Assembly: GCA_905215155.1 (NCBI GenBank) | Contig: CAJMPJ010000060.1 | Span: forward strand, 1 to 17,432 | DNA length: 17,432 bases | Direction: 5' to 3' | Source: an uncultured bacterium | GTDB taxonomy: Bacteria; Bacillota; Clostridia; Lachnospirales; Lachnospiraceae | Shown: positions 15,277 to 17,432 of the stretch, piece by piece | Position numbering within the stretch: the first letter of the stretch is position 1 | How the letters are laid out: the number at the start of each line of letters is the position of its first letter | Translations under genes and position numbers: made by a program | Notes under the pieces: generated by a model | Databases searched by the model: none | What the model saw: the letters and a program-made list of their open reading frames with translations, nothing else | Told to the model about the DNA's origin: nothing

Positions 15277-17432
15277 CTAGCGGGGAACCTCTACCATGGC
15301 ATATGCTTCAATCATATCGTCTTCCTGGATATCATTAAACTTTTCAAATACAAGACCACACTCATAACCGGTCGCTACTTCCTTCACATCATCTTTAAAT
15401 CTCTTTAAGGAAACAAGCGGACCATCGTAAATCTTTTCTCCGGCTCTTGTGATGCGAACACTGCAGCCTCTGGTGAATTTGCCATCCAGGACATAGGAAC
15501 CGGCAATGGTACCAACTCCGGAAGCCTTAAAGGTCTGGCGCACAACGGCATGACCGATGATCTGCTCTTCAAAGATCGGATCAAGCATTCCCTTCATGGC
15601 GGATTCAACATCTGCAATCGCCTGATAGATTACTTTGTAAAGTCTCATATCTACTTTTTCCCTGTCCGCAATGGATTTGGCTGTTACATCAGGTCTTACG
15701 TTAAACCCGATGATAATCGCATTGGAGGCGGAAGCAAGGGAAACGTCGGATTCATTGATGGCACCTACGCCGCCATGAATCACTTTTACCACAACTTCTT
15801 CATTGGACAGCTTCACAAGACTCTGTTTTACCGCTTCTACAGATCCCTGTACATCCGCCTTCACAATGATCGGCAGTTCTTTTACATTGCCGGCCTTGAT
15901 CTGGCTGAACAAATCATCCAATGATAACTTAGCTTTTGTATCTTCCAGTAATTTATTCTTTCCTTCGGAAATAAATGTTTCCGCAAAGCTTCTTGCTTCT
16001 TTTTCATTGTCAGTTCCAACTAAAACTTCGCCTGCATTGGGAACGTCGTTCAGACCAAGGATCTCAACGGGTGTGGATGGACCTGCCTCTTTGACTCTGC
16101 GGCCCTTATCATCCATCATGGCACGAACCTTACCATAGCAGGAACCGGCAGCGACCGTATCACCTACATGCAGGGTTCCCTTCTGTACCAGTACGGTAGC
16201 AACAGGACCTTTTCCCTTATCAAGCTCGGCTTCAATGATGAGACCTCTTGCGCGGCGGTTCGGATTCGCTTTTAATTCCTTTACTTCAGAAGTAAGGAGA
16301 ATCATTTCAAGAAGTTCCTTGATTCCCTCTTTTGTATGTGCAGAAACCGGTACAAAGACAGTGCTTCCGCCCCAATCCTCAGAAATCAGTTCATATTCGG
16401 ATAATTCCTGTTTTACACGGTCAATATTGGCACTTGGTTTATCAATTTTATTTATTGCAACAATGATCTCCACGCCTGCTGCTTTCGCATGATTGATGGC
16501 TTCCACCGTCTGTGGCATAACACCGTCATCTGCAGCAACCACTAAGATTGCAATGTCTGTGGACTGGGCACCTCTCATACGCATCGCTGTAAATGCCTCA
16601 TGTCCAGGTGTATCTAAAAATGTGATCTTCTGTCCGTTTACATCTACCATATAAGCACCGATGTGCTGGGTAATACCTCCGGCTTCTCTGGAGGTTACGC
16701 TGGTCTGACGGATGGCATCAAGAAGAGAGGTTTTACCATGATCAACGTGGCCCATAACACAAACAACCGGCGGTCTGGAAACCATGTCTTTCTCATCTTC
16801 TTCTTCTTCCTTCAGCAGTTCTTCAATGACATCTACTTTGATTTCTTTTTCACAAAGTACGTCATATTCCATGGCGATCTCTTCTGCCTGCTCATAGTTG
16901 ATTTCTGTATTGAGTGTAACGATTTTACCCTGTAAGAACAGCTTCTTTACAATCACAGACGGCTGAAGCTTCATGTTCTCAGCCAGTTCTTTGATGGTTA
17001 AAACCTCAGGAATGGTAATGGTTTTAATTTCCTCTACCTTAGCCTCTTTATGCACCGGTGGCTGGATAGGAGTTTTTAATCCTTTGCCGCCCTTTGCCAG
17101 AGCTTTCTTTGCCTCATCATCTTTGTCTCTCTTATCAAAACGGTCATTTTTATAAGAGTTCTTTACCGCTCTGTTGCTGGTTGGCTTTGACTGAATCGGT
17201 GTATCGAAACTCTTCGGAGCACCATCTCTTCCGGTACGTGCTCCCTGGGATCTTCCGTCACGATTTCCCTGGTAACCGCCCTGACCCTGCGGTCTTCCAT
17301 CACGGTTGCCCTGATAGCCTCCGCCCTGGGGACGGTTTCCCTGATAGCCTCCGCCCTGGGAACGGTTGCCCTGATAGCCTCCCTGGCCCTGCGGTCTTCC
17401 GTCACGGTTTCCCTGATAGCCTCCGCCCTGGG
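15277..17432 (-). CDS. infB: Translation initiation factor IF-2 (5' end outside the window)
   Basis: IF-2 is the GTPase that brings fMet-tRNA to the 30S subunit and promotes subunit joining. The frame is open from 17430 to the TAG at 15279-15277, giving 717 residues, and the true start lies upstream of the window. The visible N-terminus (about 17163-17430) is a disordered Gly/Gln/Arg repeat, then a Lys-rich linker. The IF2_N domain follows ([22 protein letters not shown]), then the GTPase domain with G1 GHVDHGKT, G2 [11 protein letters not shown]3 DTPGHEAF, G4 NKIDK and G5 SAHTKEG. Next come domains II, III and IV, including [18 protein letters not shown], which ends the protein in the usual place for fMet-tRNA binding. 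It is the most upstream gene of the minus-strand operon seen here. A start at GTG 17055 would be wrong because the open frame continues upstream. Confidence 0.97.
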   Translation of the reverse strand, partial: QGGGYQGNRDGRPQGQGGYQGNRSQGGGYQGNRPQGGGYQGNRDGRPQGQGGYQGNRDGRSQGARTGRDGAPKSFDTPIQSKPTSNRAVKNSYKNDRFDKRDKDDEAKKALAKGGKGLKTPIQPPVHKEAKVEEIKTITIPEVLTIKELAENMKLQPSVIVKKLFLQGKIVTLNTEINYEQAEEIAMEYDVLCEKEIKVDVIEELLKEEEEDEKDMVSRPPVVCVMGHVDHGKTSLLDAIRQTSVTSREAGGITQHIGAYMVDVNGQKITFLDTPGHEAFTAMRMRGAQSTDIAILVVAADDGVMPQTVEAINHAKAAGVEIIVAINKIDKPSANIDRVKQELSEYELISEDWGGSTVFVPVSAHTKEGIKELLEMILLTSEVKELKANPNRRARGLIIEAELDKGKGPVATVLVQKGTLHVGDTVAAGSCYGKVRAMMDDKGRRVKEAGPSTPVEILGLNDVPNAGEVLVGTDNEKEARSFAETFISEGKNKLLEDTKAKLSLDDLFSQIKAGNVKELPIIVKADVQGSVEAVKQSLVKLSNEEVVVKVIHGGVGAINESDVSLASASNAIIIGFNVRPDVTAKSIADREKVDMRLYKVIYQAIADVESAMKGMLDPIFEEQIIGHAVVRQTFKASGVGTIAGSYVLDGKFTRGCSVRITRAGEKIYDGPLVSLKRFKDDVKEVATGYECGLVFEKFNDIQEDDMIEAYAMVEVPR
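17248..17430 (-). repeat. Five imperfect repeats encoding GGYQGNR in IF-2
   Basis: Five tandem units of 30-42 bases on the minus strand start at 17430, 17391, 17358, 17328 and 17289. Each encodes the core GGYQGNR followed by S, P, DGRP or DGRS, and begins with QGG or QGQ. The core codons are largely the same from unit to unit. This is in the N-terminal disordered region of IF-2. The array may continue past the window edge. Confidence 0.8.

Noticed and set aside
17163..17405. Arg/Ala-rich minus-strand frame of 80 codons overlapping infB
   Set aside because: It is an alternate frame of the IF-2 repeat region, and its repeats are a by-product of the DNA repeats.
17248..17430. Regularly spaced repeats considered as a CRISPR array
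   Set aside because: The repeats are in frame within infB, have no unique spacers, and encode a continuous Gly/Gln/Arg-rich protein segment.

Overview
The window looks like chromosomal DNA from a spore-forming, plant-polysaccharide-degrading Clostridium of the Lachnospiraceae type (the Lacrimispora/Clostridium saccharolyticum neighbourhood is my guess, inferred from protein style and gene order, not from a search). Supporting signs are strong Gram-positive ribosome binding sites, a CcpA-type cre site, tandem Spo0A boxes, a pectate-lyase-like secreted protein, and the Firmicutes-type order infB-rbfA-nrnA-truB-ribF. No rRNA, tRNA, CRISPR array, insertion sequence or phage gene was seen.

Layout. 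1-1231 (minus, runs off the left edge): the N-terminal part of a large secreted protein, probably a family 9 polysaccharide lyase (pectate lyase), with a good promoter and a perfect 14-bp cre palindrome just downstream of the predicted transcription start. 1605-3206 (plus): pyrG, CTP synthase, closed by a terminator. 3415-8274 (plus): a complete high-affinity branched-chain amino acid type ABC importer (lipoprotein binding protein, two permeases, two ATPases; livJHMGF order). It has its own promoter, a hairpin after the binding-protein gene and a strong terminator at the end. 8275-8705: a 431-bp non-coding region dense in direct repeats and palindromes, including two perfect Spo0A boxes plus a third degenerate one at exact 10-bp spacing. 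8706-10766 (plus): a secreted M6-family (immune inhibitor A-like) metalloprotease with an extra C-terminal beta-rich domain. A bidirectional terminator separates it from the convergent minus-strand cluster.

10894-17432 (minus, read right to left): infB (translation initiation factor IF-2, 5' end beyond the window), rbfA (ribosome maturation), nrnA (DHH phosphoesterase that removes nano-RNA/pAp), truB (tRNA pseudouridine-55 synthase), ribF (FMN/FAD synthesis), then a secreted NlpC/P60 cell-wall hydrolase with two SH3b domains. The first five are tightly packed, with ribosome binding sites lying in or next to the preceding stop codon, so they are probably one translation/RNA-maintenance operon.

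Most of the window is ordinary housekeeping and transport, and I do not see a new multi-gene system. The parts most worth a second look are the layered regulatory region in front of the M6 protease, the cre-controlled lyase with its unfamiliar N-terminal modules, and the Gly/Gln/Arg repeat tail of IF-2.
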